64,000 nt of DNA from Stieleria mannarensis (GTDB taxonomy: Bacteria > Planctomycetota > Planctomycetia > Pirellulales > Pirellulaceae): contig NZ_JACEHH010000006.1 in assembly GCF_014154935.1 (NCBI RefSeq), positions 1-64,000 on the forward strand, read 5' to 3'. Below the pieces are notes generated by a model. It made no database searches. It worked only from the letters and a program-made list of their open reading frames with translations, and was not told the origin of the DNA. How positions within the stretch are numbered: the first letter of the stretch is position 1; the number at the start of each line of letters is the position of its first letter. Below, one piece after another: positions 43,633-51,826 of the stretch. The translations under genes and the position numbers were made by a program.

Positions 43633-45558
43633 CTACAGTTCCCGATCCGACAGCCCGATGTCGATCAGTTCCGACTCGGATTCAAGCGTCCCGTTCCAAG
43701 GAGTTATGCAACGCTCGCACTCGTTTGACGACGCAAGTGGTTGATGGACATGCGTCGGTTTGGGGTGGCCGAAGCAGTCAATCTTGTGTGCCTGGGCGTC
43801 TTGTTCGGCCCGCAGGACTTCGATGCCGAAGGGCAACGGATGGGTCGGGGTCTGGTTGATTTCTCGCTGCAGCATTTGATTGACACAGTGTTCGCGGGCC
43901 GATCCGATGCACGGGCTCGTCACGATTTGTGGCGTGATGAACACCAACAATTCGCTTTCACGCGTCGCGGCCGAACGGTGTCGAAACAGCTTTCCCAGGT
44001 AGGGGATGTTGCCCAGTCCCGGGATCGCACTCCGCTCGGCGATTCGGGTGCGTTGCCGCAGGCCGCCCAGAACAATGGTTTGGTTGTTCTCGACCCGCAC
44101 CGTCGTGGTCGTTTCGCGACGATCGATGATCGGCGCGTTGTCCGGTTCGCTGAACCCGGTCAACAGGCTGAAACGCGGGTTGACGACCATCGCAATGGTT
44201 CCGTCGTCGGCGATGTGTGGAACGACGTTCAATGTCACGCCGGCCTCGCGAAACTCCGTCGTGCCGATCGTGCCGCCTTCGAGTCCCTGGGTCAACTGTT
44301 GATAGGGGACTTCGGTGACGATTTCGACGACGGCTTGTTCGTGGTTCATCACGACGACATTCGGGTCAGCCAACAGTCGCGAATCGTCGGCCGTATCGAG
44401 GGCTTGGATGATCGAATCGATGTTCATGTGGCGATTCAGACTGGTCAGGGTGACGACGCCGTTAGTCCCACTTTCCACCGGTGCGGTCACGCTGCGAACG
44501 ACGATCGATTGTGCCGCCTCGCCGGTCGCCGCGGCGATTGCCCTGCTGTTGAGACCGCCGCCCCAGTTGACGCCCAGTCGTTCCAGATCATCGGTGCTGC
44601 AGTCGTAGATCAACGCCCAGATCCTCACCTGCCGACGGGGCTGGTCCAATTCCGCCAGTGCCATCGCGATCCGTTGGATCTTGTCGGCGGTGTCGGCGAC
44701 GACCAGCTTGTTCTCCTGGACCACGGGCGTTGCTTGCCCGGTTTGACTTAACAACGGTTTGATCGCTTCGGTCAGAATCTCGGGAGAGACGTACTGGGTT
44801 TGGAAGACGCGCACCATGTCGCCCTCGGCGGGGCTTGAGTTGCTGCGGCCGGATGACTGGCGATCGTTGGCCGACGCTTGTTCCTGACGATAGCGAGCCG
44901 CCGCGGTCTCCAGGGTTTCCAGGTGTCGGCGCACGGTGTCGATGCGGTCGGCATAATCGATCACGACGATCGAGTTGCTCGATTCAACAGCGTGGGCTCG
45001 GCCTTCCGGTGAAAGCATCGATTCGATCGACGTCAGCACGTCGCCGGGTTTGCAGTGCACCAGCCCGATAACTTTGGTTTGGAACAGCGGCAATTGATCG
45101 CCCAGGCTTGCCAACGGCACGATCGCCAAGCTGTTGCCCACAATTCGATAGCCGTAGCCTCGTGTGATCAACAAAGAGTCCAGGATGTCGTAAACGGCCG
45201 TGTCGGCAAAGGACGCGTTGACGGTGCCGGTGACTTCGTTGCCGACGACGATGTTCAATCCGCTGACATCGCGAATCGCGAACAGAGCTTCCAGCAAGGT
45301 CGCGTCGCGCAGGTCCAAACTGTAACGATCGGACAATTTTTGCTGGATCTCGGCCGAAGCGTCGTGTTTGAGCGATAGACTGGTTTGCGCCTCGGACACC
45401 CCGCCCGAGAACAGGCACGCGGCCACCATCACGCAAACTGCCACCATCGCGCGGATTTCCACCATGGCGTGAGCTTCCACCAACGCGTGGCCTGATCGCC
45501 GGCACGTCGATTTGATCCGCATTCGTTGCGTTGGACCGCGATTGTGGTCGGAATCCAA
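43633..45558 (-). CDS. gspD: Type II/IV secretin (outer-membrane channel)
   Basis: A 641-residue secretin-family protein. It has a signal segment (about 38-58), an N0/STN-like domain (LRDATLLEALFAIRDVSGLNIVVG), N-type domains (SSNSIVVIDYADRIDTVRRHLE, and VVADTADKIQRIAMALAELD), then the conserved secretin core: EAGVTLNVVPHIADDGTIAM, VENNQTIVLGGL, IPGLGNIPYLGKLF. AGGGAG lies 7 nt before a TTG start at 45558. About 100 residues after the core (from SPCIGSA) are poorly conserved. It is the last gene of a minus-strand secretion operon and forms its outer-membrane pore. Confidence 0.9.
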   Translation of the reverse strand: MDSDHNRGPTQRMRIKSTCRRSGHALVEAHAMVEIRAMVAVCVMVAACLFSGGVSEAQTSLSLKHDASAEIQQKLSDRYSLDLRDATLLEALFAIRDVSGLNIVVGNEVTGTVNASFADTAVYDILDSLLITRGYGYRIVGNSLAIVPLASLGDQLPLFQTKVIGLVHCKPGDVLTSIESMLSPEGRAHAVESSNSIVVIDYADRIDTVRRHLETLETAAARYRQEQASANDRQSSGRSNSSPAEGDMVRVFQTQYVSPEILTEAIKPLLSQTGQATPVVQENKLVVADTADKIQRIAMALAELDQPRRQVRIWALIYDCSTDDLERLGVNWGGGLNSRAIAAATGEAAQSIVVRSVTAPVESGTNGVVTLTSLNRHMNIDSIIQALDTADDSRLLADPNVVVMNHEQAVVEIVTEVPYQQLTQGLEGGTIGTTEFREAGVTLNVVPHIADDGTIAMVVNPRFSLLTGFSEPDNAPIIDRRETTTTVRVENNQTIVLGGLRQRTRIAERSAIPGLGNIPYLGKLFRHRSAATRESELLVFITPQIVTSPCIGSAREHCVNQMLQREINQTPTHPLPFGIEVLRAEQDAQAHKIDCFGHPKPTHVHQPLASSNECERCITPWNGTLESESELIDIGLSDREL

Positions 45559-45636
45559 GAGACCTCTCCCTGAAAAGAGCCGCCCGGTGGTGACGAAAAT
45601 GCCGGTCGGCGCGTGTGAGCATCCGTGCCCACCTGC

Positions 45637-46248
45637 TCAATCGTACGTCTCGGCAAGGTTGAACAACGAAATCTCGACGTCCAAGATCAAATGTCCGTCA
45701 TTGCCCTCACGCTGCAAGTTCATGTTTGACGGTACGGCAAACCGGTGCAGTCGGGTGAGCGCGATTGTGAGTTTTGTGAGTTCTGCAAAACTTCCTCCGA
45801 CCGACAGGGTCAGCGTGCGGGTTTCCAGCCTGAAGTTCGTTTCCTCGGCGTTTCGCGCCCGGTTTTCGTCGAAGGGGTCGTCATTGACATGCCAAGGCCG
45901 AATCACCGGGTGGCTCATCGTCAGGCGGCGGACGCGGCAGCCGATCCGCTGGGCGAGCTTGGTGACCGCCTCACGGATCTGGGCGGCGGCGTCAGCGTCG
46001 ATCATGTCGTTGCTGGCGTGTGGTTTCGATTCGATCTCCTTCAACTTGGACCGCAGCAGATCCAGATTGGACAGCGAATAGGAAATCTCGCGCAGTTCGG
46101 TTTTAGACTGTGCGACTTCGCCGCGTGCCCCGCTGTAATGATCCCATGCAGGCACGACGAACAGCAACGCAAAGACGATGGTGGCGCCCCACACGATCGT
46201 GCCGCGTCGGGGGTGTTCGAGAAAAGTTTGGAAAAGCTGATTATCCAC
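45637..46248 (-). CDS. PilO/GspM-like membrane protein
   Basis: A 203-residue inner-membrane protein: a short cytoplasmic N-terminus, one helix (WGATIVFALLFVVPAW, about 20-36), a coiled coil (SKTELREISYSLSNLDLLRSKLKEIE), and a ferredoxin-like domain with FAELTKLTIALTRLHRF, as in PilO/GspM. GTG at 46248 overlaps the previous stop, with AAAGGA upstream. It should link the PilM/PilN-type protein to the secretin. Confidence 0.75.
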   Translation of the reverse strand: MDNQLFQTFLEHPRRGTIVWGATIVFALLFVVPAWDHYSGARGEVAQSKTELREISYSLSNLDLLRSKLKEIESKPHASNDMIDADAAAQIREAVTKLAQRIGCRVRRLTMSHPVIRPWHVNDDPFDENRARNAEETNFRLETRTLTLSVGGSFAELTKLTIALTRLHRFAVPSNMNLQREGNDGHLILDVEISLFNLAETYD

Positions 46249-47863
46249 GATCCGGTCCTTTGACGTTGGTCGTCGCGAGGTTTCGAGAAGGCGGCGACGG
46301 GGTCCGGTTTTGAACCATCGCCGAAACATGGAACCGGTACTGGGGACCGACACTGTTTCGGGTCGCACTGGTCGATTCCAACGCGACTTGCGAAAATATC
46401 CCGGTCCGTTTCAGGCGATCGATGTAGGCGTAAACGGATTCGCCGGAGTGGCTCGCACCGGCGATCCGGACCGTAGAATCGTTTTCGATCCGAACGGATT
46501 CCAGCCAGGCGCCGTCGGGCAGACATTGTCCGGCGGTCATCAACACGTTGGTCCAATCACGGTGGGGAATTCCGGCGGCCAGTGCATCGACCTGCTCGGT
46601 TCGTTGCATGCGGCGTTGCAACATCAACCGGATCTGGTTGCCTTGCGCGTTCTGCTCGGTCAGTGTTTCGATCTTTGCCTCGGTGCGTTCCGCCTGACGG
46701 CTGGCATGTTGCCCCACCAGAAAAAGTGCCAGGGCGATCGATGCGGCCAAGGTGAAGGGCCAGGTGTAGCGAAGCAGTGGAATCCATTGAACGCGACGGC
46801 CGGTGCGAAGCGTGGACACCAAATCAATGGTCTCCTCGGCAAACCGTGCGTCGTTGTTCAGGCGAGCCAATCCGATCGCGGCGATCATGCCAGAGTCTTC
46901 GGTCAGCTCTCCTTGGACCTGCAAGCCGTCGCAAAGCTGTTGCATGGGAAAACGCTGGCTGCTGAGGATGGACGATTCATCCAAGCCTTGCCCGAGCGAT
47001 TCATGATCGGACGGTTGCTGGGTGACGAACAAAGTCGACAAGTCCGCCGAGGCGTTGGGCAATTGGGCGTGAATGTAACGCCGCAAGCATTTCAGGTGCC
47101 GCTGGACGATGGAGCCATGTGTCGCCGAAGCCTCGGGGATGGCCGGGCGATAGTCCAACAGCAATCGGCCTTGGTAGGAGATCCCCAGGTCGACGCGTCC
47201 CAGTTCTTCCACCATAAACAGGACCGGTTCCTGGCTGTCTTTTTCGTAGGCGTGCAAGATCCGGCACAACACCAGCATGCTGTGTTCCAAGTGCGCCAGT
47301 CGCATGCCGGCGGACTGAATCGCCGCAGCGATCGCATCGACCATTTGACGGATCGCGATCGTGACGCAGACACGTTTGCGTTTGGCATCGATCCGGTTGG
47401 TGGTTTGGCAGCTGACTTTGTTGCCCAACCCCATCCCGATGTAACGTTGGGTCCGGTGGGTCAGCTCACGGATTTCGTGATCGACTTCTTCATTGTCGCC
47501 GGCGACGACACGGGTCACGCAGGGGTTCCCGCCCAGACCGACGGTCACGGCTTGGCCGCCCAGGTTGTAGCGGGCGGCGAGTTCGTTGAGCGCGTCGGCC
47601 AGAGTGTTGTCGCTCCAGTCGCCATGCCGCGGGCCGCTGTCATCGGGAAAGCGGATCTGCTGGACGATCAGATTCGACTGATCGCCGGCTTGCTCGACCA
47701 CCGCGATCGCGATTCCCGCTGGCGAGACGTGCATGCCGACGGTCCGGCTGACGCCCTTTCGCCGGTCGCGACGCACGCGTCGACGTGGCGTCTGGCGGCG
47801 TTCCGCGGTTGCCGGCTGGCGATCAATCGCCTTGATTAAATCATTTTGAGTTTCGACTGTCAT
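46241..47863 (-). CDS. PilM-PilN fusion (GspL-like) platform protein
   Basis: A 540-residue protein in which an N-terminal actin-like (PilM/GspL cytoplasmic) domain (about 40-350) is followed by a membrane helix (about 370-388; WPFTLAASIALALFL), a coiled coil, and a PilN-like periplasmic domain (SVRIENDSTVRIAGASHSGESVY). In type IV pili these are two proteins; in type II secretion GspL has the same order. The first about 40 residues are basic. ATG at 47863 follows closely after the pseudopilin gene. Confidence 0.8.
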   Translation of the reverse strand: MTVETQNDLIKAIDRQPATAERRQTPRRRVRRDRRKGVSRTVGMHVSPAGIAIAVVEQAGDQSNLIVQQIRFPDDSGPRHGDWSDNTLADALNELAARYNLGGQAVTVGLGGNPCVTRVVAGDNEEVDHEIRELTHRTQRYIGMGLGNKVSCQTTNRIDAKRKRVCVTIAIRQMVDAIAAAIQSAGMRLAHLEHSMLVLCRILHAYEKDSQEPVLFMVEELGRVDLGISYQGRLLLDYRPAIPEASATHGSIVQRHLKCLRRYIHAQLPNASADLSTLFVTQQPSDHESLGQGLDESSILSSQRFPMQQLCDGLQVQGELTEDSGMIAAIGLARLNNDARFAEETIDLVSTLRTGRRVQWIPLLRYTWPFTLAASIALALFLVGQHASRQAERTEAKIETLTEQNAQGNQIRLMLQRRMQRTEQVDALAAGIPHRDWTNVLMTAGQCLPDGAWLESVRIENDSTVRIAGASHSGESVYAYIDRLKRTGIFSQVALESTSATRNSVGPQYRFHVSAMVQNRTPSPPSRNLATTNVKGPDRG

Positions 47864-47873
47864 CGCTGCGTCA

Positions 47874-48275
47874 TTAACCTCCCTGTTTCACTCTCACGTG
47901 AAGCGTTCTGGTAAAATTGCCGACCGTGCCGGTGGAAGTTAGCTCCACCGTTGCGTCGCCGCCGTCGGCGACACTGACGCGATAGATCCATCCGCTGCCT
48001 TGGGGGTACTCGGTGGCTGGGATTCCGTCGCGCCAGGAGATGTCGTCTTCCAGGTGCGCGAAAGCATCGTTCAAACCTGCTTCGGCCAAGTAGCGTGCCT
48101 CGTCCCACTCGCGCGTGTTTCGAAGTGCCATGTAACGCATCATCTCCGCATCAAGTGTCGCCACGGCCAGGGTGCTGACCAAGGTCATGACAAAGATCGC
48201 GAGCAACAGCGCCGCTCCCCTGCGACTTGCAAAACGCAGACGATTCGAAATACGAATTGTGGTCATCGTTTGCAC
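47874..48275 (-). CDS. PilX/GspK-like short pseudopilin
   Basis: A 133-residue protein with the type IV prepilin start: a basic leader, RRGAALLLAIFVMTLVSTLAVATL, and a short soluble domain of about 85 residues including EARYLAEAGLNDAFA, as in PilX/GspK proteins. It is much shorter than GspK (about 300 residues), so the usual extra domain is absent. It lies between the GspJ-like gene and the PilM-PilN gene. Confidence 0.75.
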   Translation of the reverse strand: MQTMTTIRISNRLRFASRRGAALLLAIFVMTLVSTLAVATLDAEMMRYMALRNTREWDEARYLAEAGLNDAFAHLEDDISWRDGIPATEYPQGSGWIYRVSVADGGDATVELTSTGTVGNFTRTLHVRVKQGG

Positions 48276-48285
48276 CTCAGATGAT

Positions 48286-48918
48286 TCACCATGACCGGAT
48301 CCAGACTTTGGACTGGGTGGTCCGTTGGGGGACGGCCGATCGTGGCAGCGTCACGGTTGCTTTGACTTCGATCACGTGGATCTGATCCGGATCGTTCGTC
48401 GGCGTAACTCCATCGGCCGCAAAGCTGGAAAATTGCAAGGCGTCAATGTCGTGGGCAAGTTGCGACTGCGACGGAAGCGACGAGTCTTGAAACGTGACAA
48501 CACCGCGCTGGCCGGATCGGCTGGGATACCATTGCCAGGTTGCGGATTGATCGTTCGGCATCGCCAGTGTGATGGCATTGCCGTCGGGGACAATCGTGAC
48601 GACGCCCTTTGCTTCACGGGCCGTGCGAACAAAATGCCTGGACGTGGCGTGCATCTGTTGCAGCACCGCGTATTCGCTGTCGATCGTATCCCACGACTGG
48701 CGTGCGGTCCGCAACACGAGCGACAATCCGGTCATCACGCCGGCAAGCATGCTGCCGGCGATCACCAGTTCAAGCATGCTGACGCCACGGCGGCGCCTGG
48801 CAATCGCGCCGTAGCGGAAGCCGCCAAGGCTTTCGGCGCGTGGTGCGGCGCGCCGGCCGATACTCTTGGCGAGTTCCGCTACTGGAGTTGCCAGCTGCGG
48901 AGGGAATCTACGGCCCAT
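48286..48918 (-). CDS. GspJ-like pseudopilin with repeat-derived leader
   Basis: A 210-residue prepilin-like protein with the cleavage motif RRRRGVSMLELVIAGSML. The leader before it is about 46 residues long and is mostly encoded by a palindromic repeat (48811-48882) read in frame: VAELAKSIGRR, then ESLGGFRY. Start at ATG 48918, overlapping the upstream stop, with GAGGGAG at 4-5 nt. The mature part ends RTTQSKVWIRSW and is GspJ-like by position. The long leader is unusual, as class III leaders are usually below 30 residues. Confidence 0.75.
   Translation of the reverse strand: MGRRFPPQLATPVAELAKSIGRRAAPRAESLGGFRYGAIARRRRGVSMLELVIAGSMLAGVMTGLSLVLRTARQSWDTIDSEYAVLQQMHATSRHFVRTAREAKGVVTIVPDGNAITLAMPNDQSATWQWYPSRSGQRGVVTFQDSSLPSQSQLAHDIDALQFSSFAADGVTPTNDPDQIHVIEVKATVTLPRSAVPQRTTQSKVWIRSW
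48811..48882. repeat. MITE-like palindromic repeat, core copy 3 (inside a gene)
   Basis: 72 bp from GTAGCGGAAGCCGCCAAGG to CTTGGCGAGTTCCGCTAC, the inner arms of the element at 16654-16782, without its outer ends. Its length is 24 codons, so the host pseudopilin frame is kept. Confidence 0.9.
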
Positions 48919-49351
48919 TGAACTCCCTCGCGTAAGACTCCAGTTTGGCAATTTTCGTTGCCAGGTGAACGCGTTGCTCTTCGGCGTCCAGGCTGTCGTC
49001 GGCGTCGTCGTCGTGCCAGACCAGGACATCGATGGCCGCGAGTGATCCGGGGCGTCCGCCGGCGGCGAGCGCATCGGACTTGGACACCTGGAAACAGACG
49101 TCGGGTTGTCCGAGGCTGCTGAAGTTGCCCCGATGGGAATTCAATTCCCACCTGGCAGCCGTGTAGGCCAGTTCTTCTTCCAGTTTGCCGGTGCACAACG
49201 CCAAACGGGTTTCGGCGCGTTCCAACGCCTCGGTATTTGCGATCCGCGTGCGGGTCAGTTTGAGCGCCGGAACGAGCGCAATCGAGATCACGATGGTCGC
49301 CGCAATCAGCTCCAACATCGTCTGTCCGTTTCGCAGGTTCGGCTTGTTCAT
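48908..49351 (-). CDS. gspI: GspI-like pseudopilin
   Basis: A 147-residue protein with a prepilin leader MNKPNLRNGQ and the methylation-type helix TMLELIAATIVISIALVPAL, then a polar domain. The start is chosen at ATG 49351 (ATGA overlap with the GspH-like stop). The cleavage Gly (G-Q-T) is followed by Gln/Thr instead of Phe, slightly unusual. It should be a minor pseudopilin of the tip complex with H, J and K types. Confidence 0.75.
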   Translation of the reverse strand: MNKPNLRNGQTMLELIAATIVISIALVPALKLTRTRIANTEALERAETRLALCTGKLEEELAYTAARWELNSHRGNFSSLGQPDVCFQVSKSDALAAGGRPGSLAAIDVLVWHDDDADDSLDAEEQRVHLATKIAKLESYAREFNGP

Positions 49352-49821
49352 GGCGACGATTCTTGCGTCCTGATCATCCGCGTCCAAGGTTCGACCTGGA
49401 CGGTGTAAGATCGATTCGGGCCTCGCAGTTGTGCCGCAAAGGGCTGTGACCCGACCCCTTCAAAATCGAACCACATCTCGGTCGCATTGGCAGACACCCG
49501 CACGCGCTCGGCGACCGCATGCGGTCCCTCGACGGTCACTTTCGAACCGTCCTGGTGGCGGCGGACGACGGCCCAACTGGTGGCCGCCGCGGCGGGGCCT
49601 TGCATCACGACGCCGTGCGGATCGCCGGTGCGAATGGCGGCTCGCTGGGCGTGAAGCATGGCCAGCGACAGCAATCGTGCTTGCGAGCGGGCGCCCGTAT
49701 CCCCAAACGTGTCGCGACCGAATCGCATCAAGGCCGCGGTTGCGAACACACCCAGCAGGGTGACCACGACCAGCAACTCGATCAGGCTGAGACCGCGACG
49801 ATGGTGATGACGTTGGAACAC
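49348..49821 (-). CDS. gspH: GspH-like pseudopilin
   Basis: A 157-residue prepilin-like protein: leader MFQRHHHRRG, then LSLIELLVVVTLLGVFATAAL with Glu at +5. GspH-like features follow: RSQARLLSLAMLHAQRAAIRTGDP, the region preceding the GspH/FimT beta sandwich. It begins at a GTG. A minor pseudopilin. Confidence 0.85.
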   Translation of the reverse strand: MFQRHHHRRGLSLIELLVVVTLLGVFATAALMRFGRDTFGDTGARSQARLLSLAMLHAQRAAIRTGDPHGVVMQGPAAAATSWAVVRRHQDGSKVTVEGPHAVAERVRVSANATEMWFDFEGVGSQPFAAQLRGPNRSYTVQVEPWTRMIRTQESSP

Positions 49822-49845
49822 GGGGACATCTGAGGGCTCGAAACG

Positions 49846-50172
49846 CTATTTGATCACGCGGTGCGTCGTTGCATCGAGCTGATAGGCCGAATTGTCGACC
49901 GGGTTCGGCGGGATTCCTTCCGGGAAATACTGAACGTCCGCCGCAATGTCGGACAGGTTCAGCTGCGGGTAGCTTCCTTTTTCGAAGTACCAGCGTTCAA
50001 CCGCGGCATTGATCTCTGCGATATTCTGCTTGTTGACTTCTTGTTGAGCGGCCAGTTTCGAACTGGAGATTCGCGGAACGACGACAGCGGCGATCACGGC
50101 CAGAATGGTGACGACGGCCAACAGTTCCAGCAGTGAAAAACCGGTTCGCTTGGCGTTTGTTGTACGTTGCAT
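49846..50172 (-). CDS. gspG: Major pseudopilin, GspG-like
   Basis: A 108-residue pseudopilin: leader MQRTTNAKRTG, then FSLLELLAVVTILAVIAAVV, and a short domain ending YQLDATTHRVIK. The conserved proline-rich loop FPEGIPPNPVDNSAY resembles the calcium-loop region of GspG. It probably forms the main filament. A second, similar gene lies just upstream at 50323. Confidence 0.85.
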   Translation of the reverse strand: MQRTTNAKRTGFSLLELLAVVTILAVIAAVVVPRISSSKLAAQQEVNKQNIAEINAAVERWYFEKGSYPQLNLSDIAADVQYFPEGIPPNPVDNSAYQLDATTHRVIK

Positions 50173-50322
50173 GGTGTGTCTAAATGGAGAGGCGATGGGA
50201 GTGCCCACACGATGAATCGATCCGATAGGATCAATTTCGGGGCCGACGCGTTCCGGTCGATGGGCGGGAACGCTCGGTGCTGAAAAATAGGTCAAAGCAA
50301 CCGAGAAAGTCCCCCCTTTGGC

Positions 50323-50667
50323 CTAGTGATGATGCCCGTTTACCCTCCCGGTTGATTCATCGATCGCGTATCGAGTTCCGTCAACGGGGCAGCGGGGAAG
50401 ACCGTCGGGAAAGAAGCGGACGTCGGCTCCGATGTCGGAAAGATCGCCCGACGGCCAACGTCCCCTTTCACGACGCCACAAAGACACCTGCACTTCGATG
50501 ACGGCCTTTCGCAATTGGCAACTGCTGTCGCTGGCCTCGCGTGCGCCGCCGCTGATCCGCGGCACAATTGCGACCGCGATCACACCCATGATGGCCAACG
50601 CGGCCAACAGTTCCAGCAAGGAAAGGCCGCGCCGCCGTTGACGGTTCGATGTGTGTGATGCCTTCAA
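50323..50667 (-). CDS. Second GspG-type pseudopilin
   Basis: A 114-residue pseudopilin parallel to the previous one: leader KASHTSNRQRRRG, LSLLELLAALAIMGVIAVAIV, and a C-terminal FFPDGLPRCPVDGTRYAI matching the loop of its neighbour, but with a Cys. The tail is VNGHHH. It starts with TTG overlapping the GspF stop, with AAAGGTG upstream. It is probably a duplicated major or minor pseudopilin with a different role. Confidence 0.8.
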   Translation of the reverse strand: MKASHTSNRQRRRGLSLLELLAALAIMGVIAVAIVPRISGGAREASDSSCQLRKAVIEVQVSLWRRERGRWPSGDLSDIGADVRFFPDGLPRCPVDGTRYAIDESTGRVNGHHH

Positions 50668-51821
50668 TGATTCACCTTTCCGATCAAGTCGAACATGGGC
50701 AGGTAAACGGCCAGCAAGATCCCGCCGACGGCGACGGCCAAGACAATGGTCAGGATCGGCTCGATCGCGCCGACCAACGCATCGGTGCTGTCTTCGACGT
50801 CACGGCGGAGGTGCTTTCGGATCTGGTGCGTGACCGGAACCAAACGCCCCGTCCGTTCACCGACAATCACCAATTGGTTCACCACGGCAGGGAACAAGTC
50901 GCCTTCGCGTTCCAGTGACTGGCTGAATCGTTCACCGCGCCGGATCGCCGTGTACAACCCGAGGATCTTTTCTCGGACATGGCGGTTGCCGATCGCGCGG
51001 CCGGCCGGCGGCAAGGCTTCGGCCAAGGTGAATCCGCTTTCCATCAGATTGCCCAAGACGTCGGCAAACTGCAAAATCGCGAGATTGCGAAACCAGTCAC
51101 CGATGACGGGGATGCGGATCAGATTGCGGTCGATCCATCGCCTCGATTGGACATTTCGGAACAGCGTGACCACGGCGACGGCAAGCACGATGATCAAACC
51201 CAGCAAATGAACGCCGTAATTCTGAATCATCACACTGGAATCGATCAACAGTTGGGTGATCGCGGGCAAGGTCGCGCCGGCGTCTTCGTACATTTGTTGG
51301 AACGTCGGAATCACGTACAACAGCATGAACGTGACACTTCCCGTTCCCGCGACGACCAGGATCGCCGGGTAGGCCAGCTTTTTGAGAATCATTTTGCGGT
51401 GGCCCGAGGAACGTTCCAGCTGTTCGGTCACCCGCACCAAGGCTTGATCCAGAGCCCCGGAACGCTCACCGACTTCGATCTGGCTGATCAAGGTGACGTT
51501 GAAGGCACTGGGAAACGCTTTCATCGCCGTCGAGAGCGATTCTCCGCCTTTGAGTGCCCGCGAAATCGAGGACAAAATGTGGTGGTACTTTTTCAGCGAC
51601 CGGTCTCGCGTGACGGTTTCCAACGCATGCGTCAGCGAGACTCCGTTTTGGACCAGCGTGGTCAGGTTCCTGAGGAACAGGATTAAATCCTTTCGCTTGA
51701 ATCGCCGCTGGGGATCATTGCCGAACTTGATCTCGTGCAATGTCTTGAACAGGTTCTGTGATTCGGCGTGCTGGTTCCCCGTGATGGCACGTGCACCGCC
51801 GTGGCCCGATGCGGTACTCAT
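50664..51821 (-). CDS. gspF: GspF/PilC platform protein
   Basis: A 385-residue inner-membrane platform protein of the GspF family, with two GSPII_F repeats: FLRNLTTLVQNGVSLTHALE and ILQFADVLGNLMESGFTLAEAL, each followed by a GERSG/GERTG-type motif (SQIEVGERSGALDQAL, VIVGERTGRLVPV). Three hydrophobic helices are visible. It anchors the ATPase and the pseudopilins. It begins 5 bp after the ATPase stop. Confidence 0.93.
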   Translation of the reverse strand: MSTASGHGGARAITGNQHAESQNLFKTLHEIKFGNDPQRRFKRKDLILFLRNLTTLVQNGVSLTHALETVTRDRSLKKYHHILSSISRALKGGESLSTAMKAFPSAFNVTLISQIEVGERSGALDQALVRVTEQLERSSGHRKMILKKLAYPAILVVAGTGSVTFMLLYVIPTFQQMYEDAGATLPAITQLLIDSSVMIQNYGVHLLGLIIVLAVAVVTLFRNVQSRRWIDRNLIRIPVIGDWFRNLAILQFADVLGNLMESGFTLAEALPPAGRAIGNRHVREKILGLYTAIRRGERFSQSLEREGDLFPAVVNQLVIVGERTGRLVPVTHQIRKHLRRDVEDSTDALVGAIEPILTIVLAVAVGGILLAVYLPMFDLIGKVNH

Positions 51822-51826
51822 GGTCG

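Noticed and set aside
46310-47839. 509-codon plus-strand frame opposite the PilM-PilN fusion
   Set aside because: A shadow frame produced by GC-rich third positions; no motif, and the opposite strand fits the operon.
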